From Gracilibacillus sp. YIM 98692 (GTDB lineage: Bacteria; Bacillota; Bacilli; Bacillales; Amphibacillaceae), in the NCBI RefSeq assembly GCF_010993965.1, contig NZ_WIXM01000003.1, forward strand, positions 186,001 through 250,000: DNA of 64,000 nucleotides, written 5' to 3'. The translations under genes were made by a program, and so were the position numbers. The first letter of the stretch is position 1, and every line of letters begins with the position of its first letter. Under the pieces are notes generated by a model that was not told where the DNA came from, did not search any database, and saw nothing but the letters and a program-made list of their open reading frames with translations. This document shows, in pieces, positions 53,400 through 62,479 of the stretch.

Positions 53400-55342
53400 T
53401 GTAAATCACCTCTCCACTCTCGCTCTTCATCGGCTAATTCTTCAACAGAAATATGATAGCCGTCATCATAATCAAAGCTGTTCGCAACTAACCCTACAAC
53501 AATACCGATTGATGCAAGAATTGCGAGTGTAAACCATTCAAACACTAGGAAAAATCCAACTACACCAAAAACAACTGCTAAAAAGATAGGTGTCCAAGAA
53601 TTGCTCGGCATGTGTACTGGCTTTAAGTCTGATTTTTTCAACCCTGTATTCCCCTCTTTTTTCATATACCAATAGGCATCTAAACGATCTACCTCTGGTA
53701 CTTTTGCAAAATTATAATGTGGTGCAGGAGAAGCAGTAGCCCACTCTAATGTACGGCCATTCCATGGATCATTTCCTACATCGCGTGATGCATATCGAAA
53801 GCTCCAGTAAATGTTATAGCAAAGTGCAGCAAAACCTGCTGCTAGAATGATTGAACCAATAGCTGAAAAACCTAACCATCCAGCCCATCCTGTGCTCGCT
53901 GAATAAGTGTACATACGACGAGACATGCCATCTAAACCAACAAAGAACATTGGCATAAACGTCATATTAAATCCAATGACAAATAACCAGAAATGCCATT
54001 TTCCAATTTTTTCATTCAATTTAAATCCAAACATCTTTGGCCACCAGTAATAAAGACCAGCAAATACTGCAAATACAACACCTGGAATTAAAACATAGTG
54101 GAAGTGTGCCACTAAGAACATTGTGTTGTGATATTGATAATCAGCAGCTGCCATTGCAAGCATGACACCTGTTACACCACCAATCGTAAAACAAGGAATA
54201 AATGCTAATGACCATAGCATCGCAGTAGAAAATTCGATTCTACCTTTTCGTAACGTGAACAGCCAGTTAAAAATCTTCACCCCAGTAGGGATCGCAATCA
54301 TCATAGTTGTTAATGAGAAAATAGAGTTAACTGCTGCACTATTTCCCATTGTATAGAAATGGTGTACCCAAACAAGCATACTTAAAAAGGCAATACCAGC
54401 AACAGCATACACCATGGATTTGTAACCATACAGATTTTTTCTTGCAAACGTAGCAATAACCTCTGAAAACATCCCGAATGCTGGTAAAACTACAATGTAT
54501 ACTTCTGGGTGTCCCCAAAGCCAGAATAGATTTAACCAAAGCATTGGATCTCCACCGTTTGCAACGGTAAAGAAATGTGTACCAAATAATCGATCTAATG
54601 TCATATAAGCTAAAGCAACCGTGAAAATTGGAAATGCTGCCACAATGATAATAGAAGTAATAAATGTCGACCAAACAAATATAGGTAATCTCATCCAAGT
54701 CATGCCTGGTGCACGCATTTTAATAATCGTCACAACGAAGTTAATCCCTGTTGCTAATGTGCCGATACCGGCAATTTGTAAAGCTATGGCATAATAGTTG
54801 TTTCCAACCCCTGGGGTAAATTCCTTACCTGCTAGCGGAAAGTAAGAAGTCCATCCAGCATCAGGGGATCCACCAATGACAAATGAAACGTTAAATAGCA
54901 TAGCTCCTGCAAAAAACAGCCAAAAGCTTAATGCGTTTAATTTAGGAAACGCAACATCACGAGCTCCAATTTGCAATGGAATCACAACATTCATTAAACC
55001 AATTAATAACGGCATCGCCATAAACAAAATCATTATGACACCATGTGTCGTAAAGATTTCATCATAGTGCTGTGCATCTAAAAATTCTAATTCTGGTCTA
55101 GAGGTTTGTGCTTTCATTAAGAGACCATCTACTCCACCTCTAAAGAACATTAAGACTCCAGAAATAATGTACATAATACCGATTTTTTTATGGTCAACCG
55201 TTGTAAACCATTCATTCCACAACCATTTCCATCGTTTCAAATACGTAATCAGTGCAATAAGCCCGATCATGGTTAATCCTATAGCAATTTGAGATGCTAA
55301 GATCAACGGATCACCTGTTACGAAAAATTCATCTAATGACAT
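53396..55342 (-). CDS. qoxB: Quinol oxidase subunit I (heme-copper)
   Basis: Catalytic subunit with low-spin heme, heme-copper centre and proton channels; 648 residues with about 14-15 helices. Ligand motifs: TTHGVIMI (heme), WGHPEVYIVVLP (Cu-B His and cross-linked Tyr), VWVHHFYTMG (Cu-B His pair) and HFHYVLIPG (heme ligands). The ATG at 55342 follows AGGTGGTG; the GTG at 55354 lies in that site. Confidence 0.96.
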   Translation of the reverse strand: MSLDEFFVTGDPLILASQIAIGLTMIGLIALITYLKRWKWLWNEWFTTVDHKKIGIMYIISGVLMFFRGGVDGLLMKAQTSRPELEFLDAQHYDEIFTTHGVIMILFMAMPLLIGLMNVVIPLQIGARDVAFPKLNALSFWLFFAGAMLFNVSFVIGGSPDAGWTSYFPLAGKEFTPGVGNNYYAIALQIAGIGTLATGINFVVTIIKMRAPGMTWMRLPIFVWSTFITSIIIVAAFPIFTVALAYMTLDRLFGTHFFTVANGGDPMLWLNLFWLWGHPEVYIVVLPAFGMFSEVIATFARKNLYGYKSMVYAVAGIAFLSMLVWVHHFYTMGNSAAVNSIFSLTTMMIAIPTGVKIFNWLFTLRKGRIEFSTAMLWSLAFIPCFTIGGVTGVMLAMAAADYQYHNTMFLVAHFHYVLIPGVVFAVFAGLYYWWPKMFGFKLNEKIGKWHFWLFVIGFNMTFMPMFFVGLDGMSRRMYTYSASTGWAGWLGFSAIGSIILAAGFAALCYNIYWSFRYASRDVGNDPWNGRTLEWATASPAPHYNFAKVPEVDRLDAYWYMKKEGNTGLKKSDLKPVHMPSNSWTPIFLAVVFGVVGFFLVFEWFTLAILASIGIVVGLVANSFDYDDGYHISVEELADEEREWRGDLQ

Positions 55343-55359
55343 GTTCGTCACCACCTCTT

Positions 55360-56346
55360 TTAATGATGTGCATGATCTTCTGATTGAGAAGGTTCTGTTT
55401 TTGTTTGATCTTCGTTAGAATCTGTTTCTTCTTCCGATTTCTCATCATGACCTTCATGATCTTCATGACCGTGTGAAATACGATAAAGCTCTGGATTAAG
55501 ATACTTTTCTGAACCACCATGAGCATGATCGATCCACTCTAAATGTGTATTGTTAAATGTCATACGACCAATAACAGTAGGTTCTAAAATTTCGCTATAC
55601 TTTTCCTCAGTTAATGTATTAGCTGTATCATGAACTTCTTGAACCCAGTCGTTAAAATCATCTTGTGATAATGCTTGCACCTCAAAGTCCATATGTGCAT
55701 AACCTTTACCGTTAAAACTTGTATTTCTTCCGTAGTAAGAACCTGGCCTATCCGCAACTAAAAATAGATTTGTCTGCATATTAGCCATCGTATATTTTTG
55801 GCCGCCAAGCTCTGGCACCCAAAACGACTGCATCGTACCTGCAGATGTCATTTTAAATTGAACGGGGTGATCAGCTGGAATATTGAGATAGTTCACTGTT
55901 TCAATATCTTGATCTGGATAACTGAAAATCCATTTCCAATCAGCTGATGTTACATGGATCACAAGCGGTTCTTCCTCTTCATATCCTTGCGGAACATCCT
56001 CTACTTCATAAATGGTTTTCGTTGTTGGAATCATTAATGCAATCACAATAATGACAGGAATCGTAAACCAAATGATTTCTAATAGGTGATTACCTTTTTC
56101 CTCTTCAGGCTCAAAGTTCCCATCATCTGATCGTGCACGATACTTCCACACAATATAACCAAATAGTGCGAATACCACGATTACGATCACTAACATAAAA
56201 ATAATAGAAAAAATAATTAAATCCGTTAAACTTCTAGCTACTGGCCCTTTAGGATCAAACACAATTAAATTAGACTCACAACCAGCTAGCAAGAAAGGAA
56301 TGGTTAACATCACTAACCAACCAAAGAGCTTTTTAAATCCCTTCAT
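55360..56346 (-). CDS. qoxA: Quinol oxidase subunit II lipoprotein
   Basis: A 328-residue precursor. The signal ends in the lipobox LLAGC (residues 18-22 area), two membrane helices follow, then a cupredoxin domain (ADWKWIFSYPDQDIETVN; FWVPELGGQKYTM). The Cu-A ligand set (CxxxC with His) is absent, which marks it as a quinol, not cytochrome c, oxidase. Beyond about residue 290 the tail is rich in His, Glu and Asp (SHGHEDHEGHDEKSEE ... DHAHH), a possible metal-binding extension. ATG 56346 with AAAGGGG ahead. First gene of qoxABCD. Confidence 0.95.
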   Translation of the reverse strand: MKGFKKLFGWLVMLTIPFLLAGCESNLIVFDPKGPVARSLTDLIIFSIIFMLVIVIVVFALFGYIVWKYRARSDDGNFEPEEEKGNHLLEIIWFTIPVIIVIALMIPTTKTIYEVEDVPQGYEEEEPLVIHVTSADWKWIFSYPDQDIETVNYLNIPADHPVQFKMTSAGTMQSFWVPELGGQKYTMANMQTNLFLVADRPGSYYGRNTSFNGKGYAHMDFEVQALSQDDFNDWVQEVHDTANTLTEEKYSEILEPTVIGRMTFNNTHLEWIDHAHGGSEKYLNPELYRISHGHEDHEGHDEKSEEETDSNEDQTKTEPSQSEDHAHH

Positions 56347-56574
56347 ACTCCATGCCCCTTTCACACATGTAAACAACAAATTTATTTTGGAGAACTTTAT
56401 CTAGTTTTCATTTTGGCATGCAATTATGATGAAATTATGATGAAAGAAAGAATGTCATAAATTGTTCAAAAAGTGATACGCTTCACATACTTTCACATGC
56501 TCACAAGATTTTACTAATTTGAAAATTTTCTATACTATTTGAGATAAGGATAAATAATTACAAATGAGAGTGAT

Positions 56575-57288
56575 ATGATGGAAAGAAAAACAATTTTAAT
56601 TGTCGATGATGAAGTACAGATGCGCATGATGTTGAAACTTCATTTACGACAATCATTTGATGTGTTAGAGGCAAAGCATGGAAAAGAAGCCTTAGAAGTT
56701 ACAAATCAAAATAAAATCGATCTTATTTTATTAGATATTATGATGCCAGAACTGGATGGAATGGAAGCATGTAAACAATTAAAAAAAGCACATCCTAAGA
56801 TTCCCATCATTTTATTGACTGCGTTAAATAATACCTCTCAAAAAGTCGAAGGATTAACAATAGGAGCGGATGATTACATCGTTAAACCGTTTGAGCCCGA
56901 AGAACTGCTTGCACGTATTCAAGTTCAATTCAGACACATTCAACAACATACCAAGCAAACTAATGAAGCCATTTTAAACTTCTCAGAATGGTCGATTGAC
57001 GATGTCTCTAGAACGGTTTTAGTACATGGAAAAGAATTGAAGTATAGCCCGAAAGAATTTGACTTGCTGTATTTGTTAGCTTCCAATCCAAATCGGGTAT
57101 TTACGAGAGAACAATTATTAGATTTGATTTGGGGTATGGACGAAGTAGTAGATATTCGTACAGTTGATTCTCATGTCCGTTATGTACGAGATAAATTAAA
57201 AAAGGCCGGATTAACGCATCAGCCAATTCAGACCGTGTGGGGAGTCGGATACAAATTTGTAATGGAGGATCAAGATGAGATTAAATAG
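56575..57288 (+). CDS. OmpR/PhoB-family response regulator
   Basis: A 237-residue regulator. The receiver domain has the acidic pair VDDE, phospho-acceptor Asp53 (numbered from MERK) in LLDIMMPELDG, Thr in LLTALN and Lys in DYIVKPF. The C-terminal winged helix ends in RTVDSHVRYVRDKLKK and TVWGVGYKF. Two adjacent ATGs (56575, 56578) share GAGAGTGAT. It overlaps the kinase gene. Divergent from qoxABCD, so it may regulate it. Confidence 0.93.
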   Translation: MMERKTILIVDDEVQMRMMLKLHLRQSFDVLEAKHGKEALEVTNQNKIDLILLDIMMPELDGMEACKQLKKAHPKIPIILLTALNNTSQKVEGLTIGADDYIVKPFEPEELLARIQVQFRHIQQHTKQTNEAILNFSEWSIDDVSRTVLVHGKELKYSPKEFDLLYLLASNPNRVFTREQLLDLIWGMDEVVDIRTVDSHVRYVRDKLKKAGLTHQPIQTVWGVGYKFVMEDQDEIK

Positions 57289-58660
57289 TGTCGTATTTAA
57301 ATTAGGAGCAACCATTTTATTTCTCCAATTAATTATTTTAATTCCACTTGGATATATTATTTTGCAATTAATTTTAAATTATTCTTACAGTCAAACCGAA
57401 ACACAATTAATTAATTTATCAAAAAAATATGCCACCGAAATTGAAGACCTTAGCGATACAGAAAACTTTACATTATTAGAACATCTCACCGATATGACGA
57501 GCACTAGTGCGTCTGTAGTCGATGCTGAAGGCAGTCCTATCATTCAAAAAAACTGGCATGAGGATATTACAAATGAAGTATTATCAGAAAGCCAACAAGA
57601 ACAAATTCAAGATGGGAAATCCGTTGTTGAGGAGTATACTTATCATGGTGCTACTTATCTAAAAGTAGCGCAACCAATCCAAATAGAAAATCAACCAAAT
57701 GCAAGTGTTGTTCTCTTTTCTTCCTTTGGACTGATTAGCAGCTCGATCCACCAAATTATTATATTAGTGCTGCTAGCAAGTCTAGGAGCAGTTATCTTAG
57801 CAATAGGGTTTACATTTTTCATTTCAAAAAAATTAGGAGCCCCCATGATTGAAATGGAAAAGGCAGCTAAACAAATTGCCGAACGAAAAGATTTCTCGTC
57901 ACGAGTGCATTATCAAGCAAATGATGAGATTGGATCCTTAGCTAAGGCTATTAATCACTTATCAACAACATTAGAAAGGTACCAAACAAATCGAAATGAA
58001 TTCTTTTCTAATATTACACATGAACTGAAAACACCCCTAACCTATGTAAAAGGGTATGCAAATGCGATAAGACATGAAATGTATCAGTCTGAAGATGAAA
58101 AAAATGAATTTTTAGAAATTATTGAGAATGAGACAGATCATATTAGTAATTTAATGGATGATTTAATGGACTTATCTAAAATTGAAGAAGGGAAAATCGA
58201 TTTAAACTGTGAACAAGTAGATGCCAATCAGCTTGCCGAAGATATGGCAAGAAGAGCACAAATCAGGGCTTCCGAAAAAGGGTTAAACGTAGACATGATA
58301 CCATCCTCTACTAATGCCTATTTGTATGCAGACAAAAGCAGGTTGGAGCAAATTTTAACAAACCTTGTCGAAAATGCGATTCGATATACAGAAAAAGGGG
58401 AAATTACCCTGCAAGTGAAAGATAAAAAAGGTGGAGTAGAACTAATCGTAAAAGATACTGGTATCGGTATAAAAAAAGAAGATATTCCTTATTTGTTTGA
58501 ACGCTTTTATCGTGTCGATAAATCTAGATCTCGGGCAAACGGTGGTACAGGTCTTGGGCTTTCCATTGTCAAGCACCTCGTCGAATTACATGATGGAACG
58601 ATTTCTGTTGACAGCGAATGGAATAAAGGAACGACTGTGTCCTTATATTTTCCGAAATAA
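57275..58660 (+). CDS. Membrane sensor histidine kinase
   Basis: A 461-residue kinase: TM1 (about 9-34), extracellular sensor (35-155), TM2 (158-183), HAMP (183-236), HisKA with phospho-acceptor His249 in NITHELKTPL, and HATPase with N box NLVENAIRYT, G1 DTGIGIKKED, F box LFERFYRVD and G2 GGTGLGLSIV. Overlaps the response regulator by 14 bases. Signal unknown. Confidence 0.94.
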   Translation: MRLNSVVFKLGATILFLQLIILIPLGYIILQLILNYSYSQTETQLINLSKKYATEIEDLSDTENFTLLEHLTDMTSTSASVVDAEGSPIIQKNWHEDITNEVLSESQQEQIQDGKSVVEEYTYHGATYLKVAQPIQIENQPNASVVLFSSFGLISSSIHQIIILVLLASLGAVILAIGFTFFISKKLGAPMIEMEKAAKQIAERKDFSSRVHYQANDEIGSLAKAINHLSTTLERYQTNRNEFFSNITHELKTPLTYVKGYANAIRHEMYQSEDEKNEFLEIIENETDHISNLMDDLMDLSKIEEGKIDLNCEQVDANQLAEDMARRAQIRASEKGLNVDMIPSSTNAYLYADKSRLEQILTNLVENAIRYTEKGEITLQVKDKKGGVELIVKDTGIGIKKEDIPYLFERFYRVDKSRSRANGGTGLGLSIVKHLVELHDGTISVDSEWNKGTTVSLYFPK

Positions 58661-58722
58661 TTGGAGAAAATATTTTTAATATAGGTAGAAATCGAATGAA
58701 CCAATGGAAAGGACGTGAAATC

Positions 58723-59721
58723 ATGGAGTTACAATTAATAGAGATATATATTCCGCTTAATAAGCTGGAAACATTTCAAAAACGTATAGAAGATTTTCAC
58801 GTCCTGGCTCAATGGAATACCGAGATTTCAGAAGAAATGCAACATATTAAAATATTAATTAAAAAAAAATATACAGAAGAGATTTTGAATTTTTTGGAAG
58901 TGAATGGAAAAGATGAAGAAACACAAGCACTTGTATATAATATTTCAACTTATATTCCACAAATTGAAGCAAGTGAAGAGGAGAAACAAAAGGAAAAAAA
59001 GGAAGAACAAAAAGAGTATACAAGAGCAAGCAGACATGAATTATATAATGTGGTCCAAACTTCAAGCAAAGTAAACCCCAATTTTTTATGGTTGATTATA
59101 TTATCAGCCATTGTCGCTACTGCAGGTATTGTAAAGGACAGTGCTGCGATTGTCATTGGTGCCATGGTCATCGCTCCATTAATTGGACCATTTACGGCAC
59201 TAGCTTTTTCTGCCACTCTAGGTGACTATAAGCTGATGAAACGATCTGTGATTACTTCCCTTATTGGCTTGGCGATTCCAATCTCCATTTCCGTACTATT
59301 TGGTTTATTATTTGATTTACCTAACCAGAGTGACGAATTTTTAGCTCGAACAAATATAGAATTTATGGATATAGTGGTAGCTCTCGCTGCAGGAACTGCT
59401 GGTGCAATGTCGTTTGCCAAGCGAGTTTCAGAAGCTTTAGTCGGGGTAATGGTATCTGTTGCTTTACTTCCTCCAACCGTTGTTTTGGGGATGATGTTAG
59501 GTGATGGCCAGTGGGAATCGTCTTTAACTCCTCTTATGCTTCTATGTGTTAATATTAGTGGTATTTTACTATCTGCTATTATTGTCTTTTGGACCAGTGG
59601 TATTCAGCCCATTAAGTGGAGAGAAATTCAAGAAGCCAACACTTCCAAAACGTATTCACTTGTTTTCATAAGTATTGTTATATTAATATTAGGTATCTTA
59701 ATTTACATTACGAAATTTTAG
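58723..59721 (+). CDS. DUF389 membrane protein
   Basis: A 332-residue protein: an N-terminal ferredoxin-like soluble domain (1-105), a charged Glu/Lys-rich linker, then about six helices with KDSAAIVIGAMVIAPLIGPF, the hallmark of DUF389 (TIGR00341 type). Role unknown. ATG 58723 follows AAAGGACGTG. The 62-base gap after the kinase gene and same strand suggest a link with the two-component system. Confidence 0.85.
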   Translation: MELQLIEIYIPLNKLETFQKRIEDFHVLAQWNTEISEEMQHIKILIKKKYTEEILNFLEVNGKDEETQALVYNISTYIPQIEASEEEKQKEKKEEQKEYTRASRHELYNVVQTSSKVNPNFLWLIILSAIVATAGIVKDSAAIVIGAMVIAPLIGPFTALAFSATLGDYKLMKRSVITSLIGLAIPISISVLFGLLFDLPNQSDEFLARTNIEFMDIVVALAAGTAGAMSFAKRVSEALVGVMVSVALLPPTVVLGMMLGDGQWESSLTPLMLLCVNISGILLSAIIVFWTSGIQPIKWREIQEANTSKTYSLVFISIVILILGILIYITKF

Positions 59722-59763
59722 ATAACCTTTTATGGCATAAAGCTATCTTAACTATGCAAAAAA

Positions 59764-59917
59764 AGAGAGACTTCCATCAGTGTGGGGGGGTTCTTCATCC
59801 CCACTGATGGTTAGCGAAACATATGAGGGTGCTAACGTCCGTTATCCCCCACTTATCCTTCTTTCATTATACTAAGTCTTGAAGTAGGGGGATTACGGAC
59901 GATTGTTCACCATGGAA
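59764..59917 (+). repeat. Repeat family A, copy A5
   Basis: The clearest copy: CCATCAGTG ... CACTGATGG hairpin; then CGTCCGTTATCCCCCACTT pairing with AAGTAGGGGGATTACGGACG. Ends ATTGTTCACCATGG. Confidence 0.88.
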
Positions 59918-59953
59918 AAACTAGCTAGCCCCAAATAGCAGGGCTAGCTTTTT
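59916..59953. terminator. Bidirectional terminator before czcD
   Basis: AGCTAGCCC and GGGCTAGCT with flanking A and T runs. Confidence 0.85.
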
Positions 59954-59962
59954 GATTGAGAC

Positions 59963-59991
59963 TTGCACCACATCAAGACATATTTTATAAT
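59963..59991 (+). promoter_or_regulatory. SigA promoter of czcD-czrA
   Basis: TTGCAC (59963-59968), 17-base spacer, consensus TATAAT (59986-59991). Confidence 0.75.
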
Positions 59992-60009
59992 ATGAATATA
60001 TGTTCATAT
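59990..60009. promoter_or_regulatory. ArsR/CzrA-type operator
   Basis: ATATGAA and TTCATAT, exact inverted 7-mers with a 6-base spacer, directly downstream of the -10 box. This is the type of site bound by zinc-sensing ArsR proteins. Confidence 0.7.
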
Positions 60010-60031
60010 GTGTATATAAGGAGGTTCTTAC

Positions 60032-60946
60032 ATGTCACATTCCCACGGCCATCACGGACACGGACATCATCACACGGATAATAAAAAAGCACTTACGATT
60101 AGCTTTTTATGTATTACTTTTTTTATGATAGTGGAAGTCATCGGAGGAATTTTAACAAACAGTTTAGCTCTGCTCTCGGATGCCGGGCATATGCTCAGTG
60201 ATGCTTTTGCTCTCGGACTAAGCTTGTTTGCTTTTAAGCTTAGCGAAAAAGCAGCAAATGCTCATAAAACATTTGGTTATAAACGATTTGAAATACTAGC
60301 TGCCTTTATTAACGGTGTTACGTTACTTGGTATTTCCTTATATATTTTCTGGGAAGCGTACCACCGATTTATGGACACACCAATGGTTAGCCCAATGATG
60401 CTCTTCATTGCTGTTCTAGGACTTATCGTTAATATCGTGGTTGCTGTTATTCTTATGTCTGGTGGCGATACAAAAGGCAACTTAAACATGCGCAGTGCAC
60501 TATTACATGTTTTAGGGGATCTATTGGGATCTGTTGGAGCGATTATTGCTGGTTTATTCATTTGGATTTTTGAATGGAACATTGCAGATCCAATTGCAAG
60601 TATTATCGTTGCTATCCTCATTTTAATTAGTGGTTATAGAGTAAGTAAAGACTCTGTTCATATTTTAATGGAAGGGACACCGAACCATTTGTCCTTCGAA
60701 AACATTGTGAATAAACTGACACAATTAGATGGAGTGATAAATGTTCATGATTTACACGTGTGGACGATCACTTCTAATTTCCCAGCATTAAGCTGTCATA
60801 TGGTTGTAGAAGATAACATTGACCGAGATGCTTTATTAAAAAAAGCTTCCAACCTTTTACAAGAGGAATTCTCCATCCAACATACCACCATCCAGATAGA
60901 AGGAAAACAAGCGGAACTCATACATGATGAAGATTGCTGTAATTAA
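60032..60946 (+). CDS. czcD: Zinc/cobalt/cadmium efflux protein CzcD
   Basis: A 304-residue CDF exporter. A His-rich N-terminus (MSHSHGHHGHGHHH) precedes six membrane helices; the metal site is in LLSDAGHMLSDAFAL (helix 2) and LHVLGDLLGSVGAI (helix 5, H and D). A cytoplasmic domain follows, ending HDEDCCN with a Cys pair. AAGGAGG ribosome site. First gene of a two-gene operon with the ArsR-type repressor. Confidence 0.94.
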   Translation: MSHSHGHHGHGHHHTDNKKALTISFLCITFFMIVEVIGGILTNSLALLSDAGHMLSDAFALGLSLFAFKLSEKAANAHKTFGYKRFEILAAFINGVTLLGISLYIFWEAYHRFMDTPMVSPMMLFIAVLGLIVNIVVAVILMSGGDTKGNLNMRSALLHVLGDLLGSVGAIIAGLFIWIFEWNIADPIASIIVAILILISGYRVSKDSVHILMEGTPNHLSFENIVNKLTQLDGVINVHDLHVWTITSNFPALSCHMVVEDNIDRDALLKKASNLLQEEFSIQHTTIQIEGKQAELIHDEDCCN

Positions 60947-60961
60947 TAGGGAGGGATCGAT

Positions 60962-61261
60962 ATGACTTATCAATTTTTAGACGAGGAAACTCTTTTTTTA
61001 GTATCGCAAACCTTTAAAGCATTGAGTGATCCAACCAGGATAAAAATATTGCATTTACTATTTGAACAAGAGCTTTCGGTATCTAACATTGCAGAAATAT
61101 TGGATTTAAACCAGTCGAACGTTTCCCATCAATTGAGGTTTTTAAAAAATTTACGTTTAGTCAAATATAGGCGTGAGGGGAAGACCATATATTATGCCCC
61201 TGACGATGAACACGTCATGAAAATTCTACAACAATCCATTGATCATGCGACCCATCATTAA
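60962..61261 (+). CDS. czrA: Zinc-responsive ArsR-family repressor CzrA
   Basis: A 99-residue winged-helix protein. The recognition helix is [20 protein letters not shown]. In the last helix Asp82, His84, His95 and His98 reproduce the D-x-H ... H-x-x-H spacing of the alpha-5 zinc site of CzrA. It should bind the palindrome in the promoter and release it on zinc binding. GGGAGGG precedes the ATG, 15 bases after czcD. Confidence 0.92.
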   Translation: MTYQFLDEETLFLVSQTFKALSDPTRIKILHLLFEQELSVSNIAEILDLNQSNVSHQLRFLKNLRLVKYRREGKTIYYAPDDEHVMKILQQSIDHATHH

Positions 61262-61309
61262 AAATCTAAGGCTTGTCGTTAAACTCTTATGACGACAGCC
61301 TTAGATTTT
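61261..61309. terminator. Terminator after czrA
   Basis: AAAATCTAAGGCT and AGCCTTAGATTTT pair with inner GTCGT/ACGAC. Confidence 0.85.
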
Positions 61310-61385
61310 CATTAATTTAAAAAAGTAGCTAACTACATGGTCAACCACTGACACACAACTGTAATTTAGATTTTTCACATAACCC

Positions 61386-61841
61386 TTAAACACATGTAAA
61401 AGATTGAATGCGATCGAGATCAATGCCAAAGTAAACCCAGTTAAATCCAGTCCAGCGATAACCGGCGACAGAACGTCTTCCTACATAGGTTGGATAAAAC
61501 CAGAAAGATTGATAACGATTTAACCAGACATAGGTAAATCGAAATAAACAACCTTGTATAGCACCTGGGTCAACCGCCATCACCTGTGGCCCTTGCCCAT
61601 ACAAAGATTGTTGTGGAATTTGTTGCGGTGGTGGGCTTGTTGGCGGTCCACCTGGCCCTCCTGGACCACTTGGTACTCCTGGGCTCCCTTTTCCTATTCC
61701 GCCACCTGGTTCTGGACTAGGTGTTGGTGGAAACAAATTATTTGGCAATCCACCAGGTAGAAAAGGGAGTTGACGATCAGGATCATATGGCCTTCCGTAC
61801 TCATCATACATAACAGAATGATATGGATACATATTTTCCAT
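61386..61841 (-). CDS. Gly/Pro-rich probable spore-surface protein
   Basis: A 151-residue protein in two parts. Residues 1-90 are Pro/Gly/Ser-rich (GGGIGKGSPGVPSGPGG, then GPPTSPPPQQ). The C-terminal 55 residues are aromatic and conserved-looking (FRFTYVWLNRYQSFWFYPTY, GRRSVAGYRW, VYFGIDLDRIQSFTC). I recall similar proteins in Bacillus, sometimes mislabelled as transporters; no membrane segment exists here. AGGAGGT precedes the ATG. A SigK-like promoter suggests synthesis in the mother cell. Confidence 0.75.
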   Translation of the reverse strand: MENMYPYHSVMYDEYGRPYDPDRQLPFLPGGLPNNLFPPTPSPEPGGGIGKGSPGVPSGPGGPGGPPTSPPPQQIPQQSLYGQGPQVMAVDPGAIQGCLFRFTYVWLNRYQSFWFYPTYVGRRSVAGYRWTGFNWVYFGIDLDRIQSFTCV

Positions 61842-61865
61842 CGAAGATTACCTCCTATTCCCTAA

Positions 61866-61892
61866 CACTATATGACATGTAGGGAAATAGGT
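61866..61892 (-). promoter_or_regulatory. Possible SigK-type promoter
   Basis: On the minus strand ACC and CATATAGTG (one mismatch from CATANNNTA) with 15-base spacing, before the Gly/Pro-rich gene. Confidence 0.4.
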
Positions 61893-61940
61893 AATTTGTC
61901 CACATTTATTTAGGCTGATGCCCGATTTATTCATCTTTTA

Positions 61941-62073
61941 TAAAGTGAGACTTCCATCAGTGGAGGGGGGCCTTCATCTCCCACTGATGGTTAGCGAAAC
62001 TTATCTGGGTACTAGCTACTTCTTTCATTATTCTATGTCTTGAAGTCGCGGCCTTCGATTGTTCATCGTGATA
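61941..62073 (+). repeat. Repeat family A, copy A6 (internal deletion)
   Basis: Starts AAAGTGAGACTTCCATCAGT, keeps hairpin 1 and the TCTTGAAGT ... GATTGTTCATCGTGAT end but lacks the GCGTCCGTTATCCCC segment, so hairpin 2 cannot form. Confidence 0.8.
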
Positions 62074-62094
62074 CTTTCCATCATGAACTTCGTG

Positions 62095-62394
62095 TTAATA
62101 TCTATGTGCACAGTATGGACAGGATTTTCTTCCACTATCATGATTCTCTCCGCAATTTGGACAAGCGATTTGTTCCTGTAATTTGGAAAATGAAGTTTTC
62201 TCATGAACGAACTCACTTTTCATAAAAAGTGCTTCAAGTAAATCCAACATTCTTGCTAAAGCAAAAAATATAATGGCTATTACCGTCCCGATAAAAATAT
62301 GAGTAATAAAACCAAAAAAAGTTCCAGTTGAAATCCCAAAAATAATCGATAAAACCACGATAAAAGCTCCAATTATATATAACAATATCACCAT
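62095..62394 (-). CDS. Small membrane protein with C-terminal zinc ribbon
   Basis: A 99-residue protein: two hydrophobic segments (about 2-25 and 29-50) and a C-terminal CPNCGENHDSGRKSCPYC zinc ribbon. AGGTG (in TGGAGGTGAA) precedes the ATG. Function unknown. Confidence 0.78.
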   Translation of the reverse strand: MVILLYIIGAFIVVLSIIFGISTGTFFGFITHIFIGTVIAIIFFALARMLDLLEALFMKSEFVHEKTSFSKLQEQIACPNCGENHDSGRKSCPYCAHRY

Positions 62395-62479
62395 ACAAAT
62401 TCACCTCCAGAAAGTGGATTTACATTAGGAAAAGCTGGGGATGCTGCCCATTGCTAACGTCGAACGCCTTATATAGTCT

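Noticed and set aside
54339-54698. 119-codon minus-strand frame within qoxB
   Set aside because: Out-of-frame shadow of a well-conserved gene; its residues are of no known family.
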